DNA of 64,000 bases, from NCBI RefSeq assembly GCF_040706535.1, contig NZ_JAPDRJ010000006.1, positions 206,020 to 270,019 of the forward strand, given 5' to 3'. The translations under genes and the position numbers were made by a program. Positions 32,745 to 41,212 of the stretch are shown piece by piece; the first letter of the stretch is position 1, and each line of letters starts with the position of its first letter. The DNA comes from Lentisalinibacter orientalis (GTDB lineage Bacteria; Pseudomonadota; Gammaproteobacteria; Steroidobacterales; Woeseiaceae). The notes below the pieces were generated by a model. That model was not told the DNA's origin and searched no databases. It saw only the letters and a program-made list of their open reading frames with translations.

Positions 32745-33632
32745 CTACGAAACCATCTCGCTGCGACGCCTCGGCTGCTCATCCCTCGATGCCTGACTAT
32801 AATCCCCGAACGGACCGTCCCGCTTCTCGACGGCGCCCGCTACGCTTTCTCGGGCAGCGGTGTGCACAAACTCACGACCCTCTGGGGTATTTCGCATGAT
32901 TCCATCCAGGATGGGTCCCAATGTCTGCGTGCCCTGCAAACCCATGTTGTCATAGGCTTGGTTCACGACGAGCTTCATGGCGACCAATTGGGTCAGCGGG
33001 ATGCGGGTGAGCTTCTCCGCGAGCGCCTGGACCTGCTCGTCCAGTTCCTCCAGCGGATAGGCAAAATTGATGAGTTCTATTCTCGCCGCTTCCCGACCGC
33101 TAACCCACTCACCGGTGAGCGCGTAGTACTTCGCCTTGGCAAGCCCAAGACGGTAGACCCACATCCCGGTCAGGTGACAGCCCCACACTCGGGAGTACGG
33201 GGTACCAATGCGCGCATCTTCGGAGGCCACGACCAGGTCAGCGCATAACGCAAGTTCAGAACCACCGCCAACGGCGTAGCCGTGGATCTTGCTAATAGTG
33301 GGCTTCGAGCCACGCCACAAGCCCATGAACTTCGGCACATAGCTCATGTAGCAGTCAGTTACCATCTGCACGTCCAGGCCCGGGTCATAATCTTGCTCGC
33401 GGATCTGGTCGTAGTGCTCGAGCCCGCCCGAGAAGTCGAAGCCGCCGCAAAAGTTATCGCCGGCGCCCTCCAGAATGATCACCTTGATTTCCGGGTCTGA
33501 ATTGGCTTTGGCCAGATACCGATCCAGCGCCTCGATAACCTCCAGACGCAGCGTATTGGCCTTCGCGGGCCTGTTCAGCGTGATCGTGGCGATACCGCTC
33601 GCCGCGGCGTACTTAACGACTTGTTCAGACAC
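32745..33632 (-). CDS. Crotonase-family enoyl-CoA hydratase/isomerase
   Basis: The 295-residue crotonase has IATITLNRPAKANTLRLEVI, the oxyanion-hole segment GAGDNFCGGFDFSGGLEHYD and the second oxyanion-hole helix KIHGYAVGGGSELALCADLV. ASEDARIGTPYSRVWG follows; the residues of the two catalytic Glu in enoyl-CoA hydratase are not clearly both present, so isomerase, hydrolase or other chemistry is possible. A C-terminal basic tail (SRDEQPRRRS) is unusual. It is divergent from a TetR gene with a palindromic operator between them, which suggests that TetR represses it and an acyl-CoA induces it. Confidence 0.85.
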   Translation of the reverse strand: MSEQVVKYAAASGIATITLNRPAKANTLRLEVIEALDRYLAKANSDPEIKVIILEGAGDNFCGGFDFSGGLEHYDQIREQDYDPGLDVQMVTDCYMSYVPKFMGLWRGSKPTISKIHGYAVGGGSELALCADLVVASEDARIGTPYSRVWGCHLTGMWVYRLGLAKAKYYALTGEWVSGREAARIELINFAYPLEELDEQVQALAEKLTRIPLTQLVAMKLVVNQAYDNMGLQGTQTLGPILDGIMRNTPEGREFVHTAARESVAGAVEKRDGPFGDYSQASRDEQPRRRSEMVS

Positions 33633-33670
33633 GATGATTTCTCCATTGCAGTTACGTGATAGGCTATGAG

Positions 33671-33710
33671 CCTACCGACTGGTAAGTATGCTAACTTACC
33701 GATCGGTAGG
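33671..33710. promoter_or_regulatory. TetR operator-like inverted repeat
   Basis: CCTACCGACTGGTAAG and CTTACCGATCGGTAGG are 16-base arms with two mismatches, separated by eight bases. It lies in the shared promoter region of the crotonase and TetR genes, where an autoregulated TetR operator is expected. Confidence 0.75.
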
Positions 33711-33738
33711 CCGTCAAGCACAACGACAGGGGTATCAT

Positions 33739-33768
33739 CCAGCCTCCCGAATACGGGAGGCTGGATCA
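33739..33768. promoter_or_regulatory. Perfect 13-base hairpin upstream of tetR
   Basis: ATCCAGCCTCCCG and its exact complement flank the loop AATA. It ends 19 bases before the TetR start codon, so it would lie in the leader of that mRNA. It could be a second operator or an attenuating structure. Confidence 0.6.
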
Positions 33769-33787
33769 TGTAGAAAGGGATCAGAGA

Positions 33788-34387
33788 ATGCAGGAAGACA
33801 CGCGAGAGCAGCTGTTGGAGAGCGCCATGAAGTTGTTCGCTGCCCGTGGCTTCTATGGCGCGAGCTTGGCCAATATCGCAGACGAACTAGGTCTAACGAA
33901 GCAAGCGTTGTTACATCATTTCGGACGGAAGGAGAAACTCTATGCAGAGATTCTCTCCGGGATATCGGACCGCATGCTGGGATTGGTCGAAGCCGCACGG
34001 GTCGAGCACACAGAACCGTCAGACCAATTACTTGCGGCACTGCTCTCCGTCTATGAATACTCCGTGGCCACCCCTCACGAGACTCGAATAATCATCCGTG
34101 AGCTTCTGGATAGCGAACGAAGGGCCGAGGAAGTTAGCAGCTGGTACCTGAGGCCGTTTCTGGATTCGCTGGTTGACATGACCCGTTCGATTCCCGGCCG
34201 GCAGTCGCTCAACCGTACGGACGCATTGACCCAAATCTACCCGATCCTCGGCGCAATGAGCTATCTCATCGTATCTGATGTCGTTCTCCCGCAGATGTAC
34301 GGGAAAGCGAATTACAGCCGGATGCAGCGACGCTATCCGGACGAGATCCGCAAGCAGGTCCGAGAATTAGCGGAGCAACCGGACTGA
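33788..34387 (+). CDS. TetR-family transcriptional regulator
   Basis: The 199-residue protein has an N-terminal TetR helix-turn-helix (QLLESAMKLFAARGFYGASL, NIADELGLTKQALLHHFGRK, EKLYAEIL) and a helical ligand-binding domain. The ligand domain resembles those of regulators of fatty-acid or acyl-CoA genes, but this cannot be proved by eye. It is divergent from the crotonase gene, with an inverted-repeat operator between them. A cassette site follows 12 bases after its stop. Confidence 0.88.
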   Translation: MQEDTREQLLESAMKLFAARGFYGASLANIADELGLTKQALLHHFGRKEKLYAEILSGISDRMLGLVEAARVEHTEPSDQLLAALLSVYEYSVATPHETRIIIRELLDSERRAEEVSSWYLRPFLDSLVDMTRSIPGRQSLNRTDALTQIYPILGAMSYLIVSDVVLPQMYGKANYSRMQRRYPDEIRKQVRELAEQPD

Positions 34388-34398
34388 TCGCGCCGATT

Positions 34399-34469
34399 TC
34401 CGCTTCGGGTCGATAGGGGGAATCGTACCTCAGTATGGAGCTAGGGTCGCTTTGCGGCTAAAAGGAGAC
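34399..34469 (+). repeat. Cassette site 13
   Basis: TCCGCTTCGGGTCGATAGGG, then TCGTACCTCAGTATGGAGCT and GGTCGCTTTGCGGCTAAAAG. It is an intact copy in the minus-gene orientation, right of the crotonase/TetR pair and 95 bases from the stop of the next minus-strand gene. Confidence 0.8.
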
Positions 34470-34564
34470 GTCCCCCGCCATCAACAAACGAAACCTAGGC
34501 GCTATCAGCGCCAAACGAAACCAGATGTGCCGTATCGCGATCGACTTTCCGTCATCCTGACGCA

Positions 34565-34972
34565 TTACGTGAGCCAGTATTTCTCAGGCCGCCGAACAAG
34601 CCCGACACTCGTGGGGACATAATTGTCGAATTCCGAGATCCACGGCAAATACAATGTCAATAAGCTATCAATCAAAATAATTCGGGCGGTCAGACACGCC
34701 CGAGCTTTCGCCGTCACACCATGTCGCGTTAGAGGAGATGCGCGAACCTCAATCTGTTGCATTTTGTCCCACGGAATGCTGATCCGCCGGTACCACGGTC
34801 TTAACACGGCTCGAAGGATGAGTGATCTATTTGTCGCGTAGGCCTCGACACCAGTAATCCGGATTCCGTCAACAACGGCGCGCGTACCGGCCCATTGATC
34901 CTCATCATAGGTTTCACCGCGATACTCAAGGCCACGCCGCAATCTCTGCCAGGTACCGTACTTGCTTGTCAC
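34565..34972 (-). CDS. Hypothetical protein
   Basis: The 135-residue protein starts at a GTG. It has a PH-like or beta-rich look: VEAYATNRSLILRAVLRPWY, RRISIPWDKMQQIEVRASPL, and a weakly hydrophobic C-terminal part (ARIILIDSLLTLYLPWISEF). No family was recognised. Strand and site orientation match the cassette rule, but the spacing to the site is larger than elsewhere. Confidence 0.5.
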   Translation of the reverse strand: MTSKYGTWQRLRRGLEYRGETYDEDQWAGTRAVVDGIRITGVEAYATNRSLILRAVLRPWYRRISIPWDKMQQIEVRASPLTRHGVTAKARACLTARIILIDSLLTLYLPWISEFDNYVPTSVGLVRRPEKYWLT

Positions 34973-35210
34973 CTTCTCAATCTAGCTGGGAATCAACGTC
35001 CGTTCGAAGTAACGAAATAGAACGCTGCAATATGGTGGGTCCTTTGCCAAGTGCCGAAGGCTTATGCGTGGCGGAGGAATCTTCAGCCCTTCGTCGCGTA
35101 ACCATTGAGGAGACCGACCGCCCCTGGCGTCAAGCGCTTGCCCGCAATTAACACGCCACAAACCACCAACGAAATTGTCTCTTGCATGATGTTGTCGAAG
35201 GGTCGCTATC

Positions 35211-35645
35211 GGTCGGAAGCGGTCATATTACCGCAATCGGTTGTCCGCTTGAGGCCGTGGACCCAGGATACAAGGCATGCGTTTAGGGAGAACATCTTCC
35301 GAATAGAGCAGGGCAGTCCCAGTGGGCTTGTCGTAGCTATCGAAACCCCAATTAATTGGCCCAACCGGAAAACAAAAGTGCGACATTGCCGGTGCGACTC
35401 GGTGCGACATTGGCCATTTTCGGTCCGTAACAGGTAATAACGAGTATTGGGCGGGAGCCCGCTGATTACGCATCCCCATGACATTCCTGCCAAAATAGCC
35501 ACATGAATAAATGCCCACATCGCCGAGAAATACAGGTTGCGCCGATGATGGATTGGACGAAAGGAATCGGATTTACGCTTTACGATCAGCGGCTTACGGA
35601 TTCAGTGTATCGCCAAGTCGCACCGATGTCGCACCCTGTTTTCTG
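35211..35645 (+). repeat. Long dispersed repeat, full copy (copy 5)
   Basis: About 435 bases match copies 2 and 4, from CGGTCGGAAGCGGTCATATT to GATGTCGCACCCTGTTTTCT. It marks the right edge of the accessory island. The stretch from 34,973 to its start holds no supported gene. Confidence 0.8.
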
Positions 35646-35756
35646 GGGAATTTACACAGATTTGTGACTTGCACAGGTCATGGCGATGCAAGAATACGAT
35701 AAAAAAACTCGGCGCATTCGGCTTTCGTCTTTTCCTGGTTTTGCTCGGCTGGATGT

Positions 35757-36100
35757 GAGGCAGAAGGATCAGATTCCGTTAGCGAGGGCGGCTGGCTGGG
35801 CGCCATCAGCGGCTTCGCGCCCGTGATGTTGATGAGCCGCCTTAGGCTGTGGGCCAGCACGTGCAGGCTTATCTCGGTGCTGACTCGCGGTAGTGTCCTC
35901 GTATGGAAGTGCGTCGAGCCCATCCAGGACTTGATTGTGCCGAAGGAGTGCCAGGCGAATTCGCGCTCGCCCGCATCCCCTCCGGCCCGCAATCGAGCCG
36001 CTGCTCGAGCGTCACGCGCAGCGAGCACTACACCCGATGCAGATAACCGTAGACATAGAGCTTCAGCTTCGTCGTCAGTCGCTGATCGAGCATGCAGTCG
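35757..36100 (-). pseudogene. Transposase remnant (IS1182-like)
   Basis: The minus strand encodes a transposase C-terminus (FAWHSFGTIKSWMGSTHFHT, RTLPRVSTEISLHVLAHSLR, RLINITGAKPLMA). Farther upstream, in another frame, is a second fragment (TTKLYVYGYLHRV) typical of the N-terminal part of the same family. The middle is deleted. It is a relic at the island edge and abuts the 3' end of the aminotransferase gene. Confidence 0.65.
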
Positions 36101-36102
36101 GT

Positions 36103-37461
36103 CTAGGCATTCACCGCGGCATCGATGGCATCGACGATGCGGTCCGCGTCCGTCTTTCGCAGAACGAGCGGCGGTGCGAGGACAAGCACGTTGCAACGGC
36201 CGGGGACGGTATTACCATTGCGTCCAACGATAACTCCCTGGCTCATGCAATGACTTACGACGTGGCCTACCGCGGAGTCCTCCAGCGGTTCTCGCGTTTC
36301 CCGGTTCGAAACCAGTTCGACGCCGATCAGCAGGCCCTTGCCGCGGATCTCGCCGACGATGCGATGGCCGCCAATTCGCTCCTCCAGCAAGTTCTTGAGA
36401 TATTCGCCCTGTTCCCGGGAGTTATCTACGAGCCCCTCTGACTCCACGAGTTCGATATTTCGCAGTGCCACCGCAGCCGCCACGGGGTGACTCCCGAACG
36501 TATTCACCTGACGGAAATGGCGTAGATCGGTAGGTTCGCCGAGGAATGCATCGAAAATCTCGCTTTTTGCGATCGTAGCTGCAATCGGCATGTAGCCGCT
36601 GGCCAGACCCTTTGCGCACGTGACGATATCAGCCTGTGTACACCAGTGGTTCTGCCCGAAGAGCTTGCCGGTTCGACCGAATCCCGAAACCACCTCGTCG
36701 AATATCAGAAGAATTCCGTAACGGTCACAGATTTCCCGGATGCGGGGGACGTAGTTGTCGGGGGGTACCAGGACGCCACCGCCTGAGATAATGGGTTCCA
36801 TAATGAATGCGGCGACCGTTTCGGCCCCCTCGTGCACAATGGTCTCCTCAAGGAGTCGCGCGCATTCTTCGCCATGCTGCTCGTTACTCAATTCCGCGCT
36901 TGCGCGATAGGGGTAAGGAGGCATGACATGAATGAAACCTGCAGGTGCGGGATCGTATCCGACTTTGCGTTCGGCCTGGCCGGTAGCTGCCATGGCGCCC
37001 ATCGTATTGCCATGATAGGCGCGGTAGCGCGAGATGATCTTGTATCTCGGTTGACGTCCGCTGCCGGATTGCAGGTGATACTGACGGGCGATCTTGAACG
37101 CCGTTTCATTTGCCTCGGAGCCGCTCGCGGAAAAATAGACGTGTGCCGGATAACCGAGAAGACCCTGCAGCTTTTCGGCAAGGAGCACCGCGGGGTCGTG
37201 GGTAAACATAGGGGAAAGATAGGCGAGCTCAGCCATCTGCTGTCGTGCGGCGTCCGCCAACTCGGTGCGTCCGTAGCCGGCGTTGACACACCAGAGTCCT
37301 GCAATTGCATCCAGGTAGCGGTTGCCGCTCTCGTCTTCGAGATAGCAGCCGCTGCCGCGCACGAATTTCTTCGGTGCCTGGTGGAGAAGGGCCGTATGCT
37401 GTGTCATAGGCCGCCAGAGGTTGTCTGGCATACCGGTACTAGTGCTCGTACTGAGATTCAT
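36103..37461 (-). CDS. Class III aminotransferase, possibly taurine-pyruvate type
   Basis: The 452-residue PLP enzyme has AIAGLWCVNAGYGRTELADA at the N-terminus, SASGSEANETAFKIARQYHL (PLP phosphate), SRYRAYHGNTMGAMAATGQA, LLIFDEVVSGFGRTGKLFGQ (the PLP-binding Asp) and the PLP lysine in CAKGLASGYMP. Class III members act on beta-alanine, taurine, diaminopropionate and similar omega-amines. With xsc and pta in the same window, taurine-pyruvate transamination to sulfoacetaldehyde is the best guess, but family alone does not prove it. An ATG five codons upstream is an alternative start. Confidence 0.8.
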   Translation of the reverse strand: MNLSTSTSTGMPDNLWRPMTQHTALLHQAPKKFVRGSGCYLEDESGNRYLDAIAGLWCVNAGYGRTELADAARQQMAELAYLSPMFTHDPAVLLAEKLQGLLGYPAHVYFSASGSEANETAFKIARQYHLQSGSGRQPRYKIISRYRAYHGNTMGAMAATGQAERKVGYDPAPAGFIHVMPPYPYRASAELSNEQHGEECARLLEETIVHEGAETVAAFIMEPIISGGGVLVPPDNYVPRIREICDRYGILLIFDEVVSGFGRTGKLFGQNHWCTQADIVTCAKGLASGYMPIAATIAKSEIFDAFLGEPTDLRHFRQVNTFGSHPVAAAVALRNIELVESEGLVDNSREQGEYLKNLLEERIGGHRIVGEIRGKGLLIGVELVSNRETREPLEDSAVGHVVSHCMSQGVIVGRNGNTVPGRCNVLVLAPPLVLRKTDADRIVDAIDAAVNA

Positions 37462-37612
37462 ACCTAAGGTTCCCATGTTGTATGACGCGCCGCCCGTCAG
37501 ATATCCGGAGGGCTTGGAATCGACTCAAGAAACTTGCATAATAGTATCATTGGAATTAGGCGGCGTCACGTCGCCGGCAGCACTTTTCCAGCAGCGTTGG
37601 TGAGGATAGCGA

Positions 37613-39400
37613 ATGTCGGATGTTGATACCGATCCTTTGCACGCCGCCATAGATCCGGTCACGCTCGAAGTCCTCCGAGGGCAACTCGATAGCGTCGCGG
37701 CGGAGATGCAGCTCACTATATTAAAGAGTTCGCATTCCAGTATCGTCACGGAATCCCTGGATGCGACCTCGGCGCTTTTCGACACGGCGGGCCGGACGGT
37801 CGCACAGGCCGTCGCGATCCCCATCCATCTCGGCGTGCTGGCAGAACTCGGCAAGCGCTTCGCGCAGGCGTTTCCGCAGGGCGTGGCGAGGCGGGGCGAT
37901 GTCTACGCCGTCAACGATCCCTATGCGGGTGGGACGCATCTGCCCGACATCGGCGTGGCCGCCCCCGTCTTCCACGGCGAGAGGCTGGCGGGCTACGTGG
38001 TTACCATGACCCATCACCAGGATGTTGGCGGTTCGGTGCCCGGCAGCACCGCGATCAAGGTCTACGATCATTTCGCCGAGGGCTTACGGATTCCGATGAT
38101 TCGGCTTGTCGATGGTGGCGTTCGGGACGAGGACATGCTGCGCCTGATGATGGCGAACAGCCGCACGCCGGACAACATGCGTGGCGACCTGAATGCGCAG
38201 ATTGCGGCTTGCAGTACAGGAGTTCGTCGCTACGGGGAGATATTTGAGCGCTGGGGGGTGAGTACCGTGGAGCGGGGCAGCGCCGCCCTGCTTGAATACG
38301 CCGAGCGTCTGACGCGTCTGGAGATCGAGAAGATCCCCGACGGGGTGTACGAGTTCACGGACTACCTGGACGACGACGGATCATCGCCGGAAGCGGCGCC
38401 GATCCCGTTCCACTGCCGCATGACCGTGGACGGCTCTGACGTCCATTTCGATTTCACAGGCACCGGCGAGCAGGTGCGCACCGCGATCAACAATGTCCCG
38501 TATTCGGCGATCTCGGCCATCTACTACGTGGTGCGGACTCTTACAGCGGATTCCGCTCCGAACAACGATGGCTGCTACCGGCCGGTCAGCTTTCACATGC
38601 CGGAGGGCTCGATCATCAATCCCCGTTTTCCGGCACCGATCAATGCCCGCGCGGTCTCCCTGAGAAGGGTGGTCGACGTCGTGCTGGGGACGATGGCGCA
38701 GGCGATCCCGGAGCGGATGACGGCGGCTAACTGCGGCCAGAGTTCGCTGATCCACCTGGGTACCGTCTTGGAGAACGGCCGGCGTGTCGTCGGCACGATC
38801 GCCGGACCGTGGATGGGTGGCATGGGCGCACGGGCTGGCAAGGACGGTATCGACGTGACCGATCACGACGCCTCCAATGTCTTTCATCTGCCGATCGAGG
38901 TGGGGGAGGCCGAGCTGCCGGTTCGGATCAACCGGGTCGAGCTATGGACCGACTCCGGCGGCGCGGGTCGCTGGCGTGGCGGGCTCGGCTATTTTGAGGA
39001 ATTCGAATGGCTGCATGGCGAAGCGGCCGTGACGGTGCGGCGGGATCGTCACAAGTTTGCGCCGTGGGGGTTGTCCGGCGGAGCGAACGGGCCGCTCTGC
39101 CGCACCAATATTGCCCGCGCGGGGTGCGAACCTGAACCATTAGCCTCGAAGACGGCACTGGAGCTGCGACCGGGGGACCGCGTGCAGCTTTGGACCACGG
39201 GCAGCGGCGGGCATGGTCCGCCGGTCGAGAGAGATCCTTGGCGGGTGCTTGAGGACGTACTCGACGAACGCGTATCGCTAGAGGCAGCTGAACGATTCTA
39301 TGGCGTAGTCATCAGGGATGGGCGTGTGGACGAGTCGGCCACACGAAGGTGTCGCGCCGCCATGGCCGGCCGGGATTCAGGGGAGTGGAGAGCTGTCTAA
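37613..39400 (+). CDS. hyuB: Hydantoinase B/oxoprolinase subunit (HyuB-like), copy 1
   Basis: The 595-residue protein is a full-length HyuB subunit: IDPVTLEVLRGQLDSVAAEM, then TILKSSHSSIVTESLDATSA, NDPYAGGTHLPDIGVAAPVF, THHQDVGGSVPGS and a C-terminal RVELWTDSGGAGRWRGGLGY. HyuA/HyuB pairs hydrolyse cyclic amides such as hydantoins or 5-oxoproline with ATP; related proteins carboxylate ketones. The single HyuA of the region is encoded 10 kb away. The MFS gene downstream overlaps its end or follows directly, so importer and enzyme are probably co-expressed. Confidence 0.9.
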   Translation: MSDVDTDPLHAAIDPVTLEVLRGQLDSVAAEMQLTILKSSHSSIVTESLDATSALFDTAGRTVAQAVAIPIHLGVLAELGKRFAQAFPQGVARRGDVYAVNDPYAGGTHLPDIGVAAPVFHGERLAGYVVTMTHHQDVGGSVPGSTAIKVYDHFAEGLRIPMIRLVDGGVRDEDMLRLMMANSRTPDNMRGDLNAQIAACSTGVRRYGEIFERWGVSTVERGSAALLEYAERLTRLEIEKIPDGVYEFTDYLDDDGSSPEAAPIPFHCRMTVDGSDVHFDFTGTGEQVRTAINNVPYSAISAIYYVVRTLTADSAPNNDGCYRPVSFHMPEGSIINPRFPAPINARAVSLRRVVDVVLGTMAQAIPERMTAANCGQSSLIHLGTVLENGRRVVGTIAGPWMGGMGARAGKDGIDVTDHDASNVFHLPIEVGEAELPVRINRVELWTDSGGAGRWRGGLGYFEEFEWLHGEAAVTVRRDRHKFAPWGLSGGANGPLCRTNIARAGCEPEPLASKTALELRPGDRVQLWTTGSGGHGPPVERDPWRVLEDVLDERVSLEAAERFYGVVIRDGRVDESATRRCRAAMAGRDSGEWRAV

Positions 39401-40775
39401 GGCTTCACAGGGGACAGCAAAATCGGCGGCGGTCGGTGGCGCCTACTCATGGTATGTGGTCGCGGTCCTCATGTTCGCCTATACGGTGGCGTTCATCGAC
39501 CGTCAGATCCTCAGTCTGCTAGTCGAACCCATAAAGCGGGATCTCGGTGTCGGCGACGCCCAGATTGGCTGGCTGGCCGGATTCGCCTTCGCGATCTTCT
39601 ATTCGGTGCTCGGCGTGCCCATCGCGCGGCTGGCCGATCGCCGGAGCCGGCGGGTGATCATCTCGGTTGGTGTCGTCCTCTGGAGTATCATGACCGCGGC
39701 CTGCGGGCTGACCAAGACGTACTGGCAGCTGTTCATAATGCGTATGGGCGTGGGCGTCGGCGAGGCAACACTCTCGCCTGCCGCCTATTCGCTTATCGCC
39801 GACTATTTCCCGCCGAACAAGCTAGCCAAGGCAGTTGGTGTTTATGTTATGGGGCTCTACGTCGGCGCGGGCATCGCCTTACTGGCGGGCAGCGCCGTCG
39901 TCAGTCTCGTGAGCGACGCCGGCTCCGTGACTCTGCCCATGATCGGCGACGTCTACCCCTGGCAGCTAACCTTTTTCATTGTCGCACTGCCGGGCCTGGT
40001 GGTGCTGGCGCTCATGATGACGGTAAAGGAACCGCCACGTCGCGAGTTCCTCGCCGATGGCTCCAGTCAGGCAGCGAGCGCTGGGCAAGTCTCGCTGCAG
40101 GAGATCGTCGATTTCTACCGCGCAGAGAAGCGGATCATGATCGCTCATACGGCCGGGTTTCTGGCCCTGGGAACCGTGGTCAGCGCCTTCCTGATCTGGG
40201 TGCCCGAGTTCCTACGGCGGACCTACGAATTCAGCATCGGCGAGGCCGGTGCCATCTACGGCATCTTGTTGCTGCTGTTCGGGAGCAGTGGTCCGTATGC
40301 CGGCGGCTTGTTTGCGGAATGGCTGGCCCGACGGGGCTATCGCGATGCCGAGATGCGCGCCGCCGTCATCGCCGGTCTCGTCATGATTCCGCTGACAATC
40401 ATCACTCCGTTGGCGCCGGATCGAGTCTCGGCGATCGTGCTGCTGGCGATGCTGACCTTTATCCTCTCCTTTCCCCAAGGTCTGCCTCCCACCATCCTGC
40501 AGCTCGTCACCCCTAACCGGATGCGCGCTCAGGTCACGGCGATCTTCATGCTCCTTGCTGTGCTCGCGGGCTTCAGTCTGGGGCCGGCATTTGTAGCGAT
40601 GATCACCGATTATGTTTTTGTCGATGAATCCGCTATCCCCTGGTCGCTAGCCATCGTCGGCGGTACCCTGACTCCGATCGGCGTGCTCTGCCTCATGTAC
40701 GGCCTCAAACCGTTCCGCGACAGGGTCAGACCAGAGGGTACGGAGGCGGGCAGCGGTCAGGTCCCGACCGGATAG
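39318..40775 (+). CDS. MFS transporter (Spinster/ACS-like), copy 1
   Basis: This major facilitator has 12 helices (from WYVVAVLMFAYTVAFIDRQI). The signature loop after helix 2 is GVPIARLADRRSRRVIISVG, and GVGVGEATLSPAAYSLIADY lies in helices 4 and 5. It likely imports an organic anion. The true start is uncertain: the ATG at 39318 overlaps hyuB by 83 bases, and a start closer to the hyuB stop would also include all helices. It is strongly similar to the transporter at 43001. Confidence 0.82.
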   Translation: MGVWTSRPHEGVAPPWPAGIQGSGELSKASQGTAKSAAVGGAYSWYVVAVLMFAYTVAFIDRQILSLLVEPIKRDLGVGDAQIGWLAGFAFAIFYSVLGVPIARLADRRSRRVIISVGVVLWSIMTAACGLTKTYWQLFIMRMGVGVGEATLSPAAYSLIADYFPPNKLAKAVGVYVMGLYVGAGIALLAGSAVVSLVSDAGSVTLPMIGDVYPWQLTFFIVALPGLVVLALMMTVKEPPRREFLADGSSQAASAGQVSLQEIVDFYRAEKRIMIAHTAGFLALGTVVSAFLIWVPEFLRRTYEFSIGEAGAIYGILLLLFGSSGPYAGGLFAEWLARRGYRDAEMRAAVIAGLVMIPLTIITPLAPDRVSAIVLLAMLTFILSFPQGLPPTILQLVTPNRMRAQVTAIFMLLAVLAGFSLGPAFVAMITDYVFVDESAIPWSLAIVGGTLTPIGVLCLMYGLKPFRDRVRPEGTEAGSGQVPTG

Positions 40776-41212
40776 TGCATCGTTCCCGGCTGGTAGAGCA
40801 TCTTCCATCCGTCGCCGGTCAACGTGTAGATCTTACAGGCCCGTCCGACGGTATGAAGTTCCGGGTTGCCATCGTGCCACGGCGAGTCGGTGTCGCCACG
40901 ACGCCGATGCAGTGTGTCGATATCCACGACAGCGAAGGCGCCGTCCCCTTCTTCGGACATGACGATCTTCCTCGTCGTACGATGGTTATGGATCAGCTCG
41001 TGGGTATCGAAGAACAACTGCAGCATTCGGGCCCAGCGGTCATGCTCGAAACGTCCCATCCGCATAATCCACTCCATGGGATCGTAAGCTCGGGAGTGAG
41101 GCGGCCACGCCCAGACCATGTCGGGGTGATAGACTGACAGCATGAGGTCGACGTCTTCGGTTTCGAACGCCCGGGATTCTCTGTCGATCATCTCCTGAAT
41201 CGGATCCACCAT
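40757..41212 (-). CDS. SnoaL/NTF2-like protein
   Basis: The 151-residue protein has the NTF2-like cone fold pattern: MIDRESRAFETEDVDLMLSV, then YHPDMVWAWPPHSRAYDPME, KIVMSEEGDGAFAVVDIDTL and a final ACKIYTLTGDGWKMLYQPGT. Such proteins are lyases, isomerases or binding proteins. Its ATG overlaps the stop of the second HyuB gene by one base, so it is the last gene of a translationally coupled minus-strand operon. Confidence 0.75.
   Translation of the reverse strand: MVDPIQEMIDRESRAFETEDVDLMLSVYHPDMVWAWPPHSRAYDPMEWIMRMGRFEHDRWARMLQLFFDTHELIHNHRTTRKIVMSEEGDGAFAVVDIDTLHRRRGDTDSPWHDGNPELHTVGRACKIYTLTGDGWKMLYQPGTMHYPVGT

Larger units (their letters stand above)
25100..34469. other. Candidate integron-like gene-cassette array
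   Basis: Single small genes alternate with a site of about 65 bases. In the left block (25.1-27.8 kb) sites are in one orientation and all genes are on the minus strand. In the right block (28.6-31.9 kb) both are reversed. Gene stops lie 0-40 bases from the GGCCGCAAAGCG end of a site. A short tyrosine recombinase gene occupies the right end (31965). Beyond it are a crotonase/TetR pair and one more site at 34399. No IntI-type integrase or canonical attC core was seen. Confidence 0.6.

Noticed and set aside
39449..40516. Second long plus-strand frame within the MFS gene
   Set aside because: It is a frame-shifted, arginine-rich shadow; the other frame encodes 12 membrane helices and MFS signatures.
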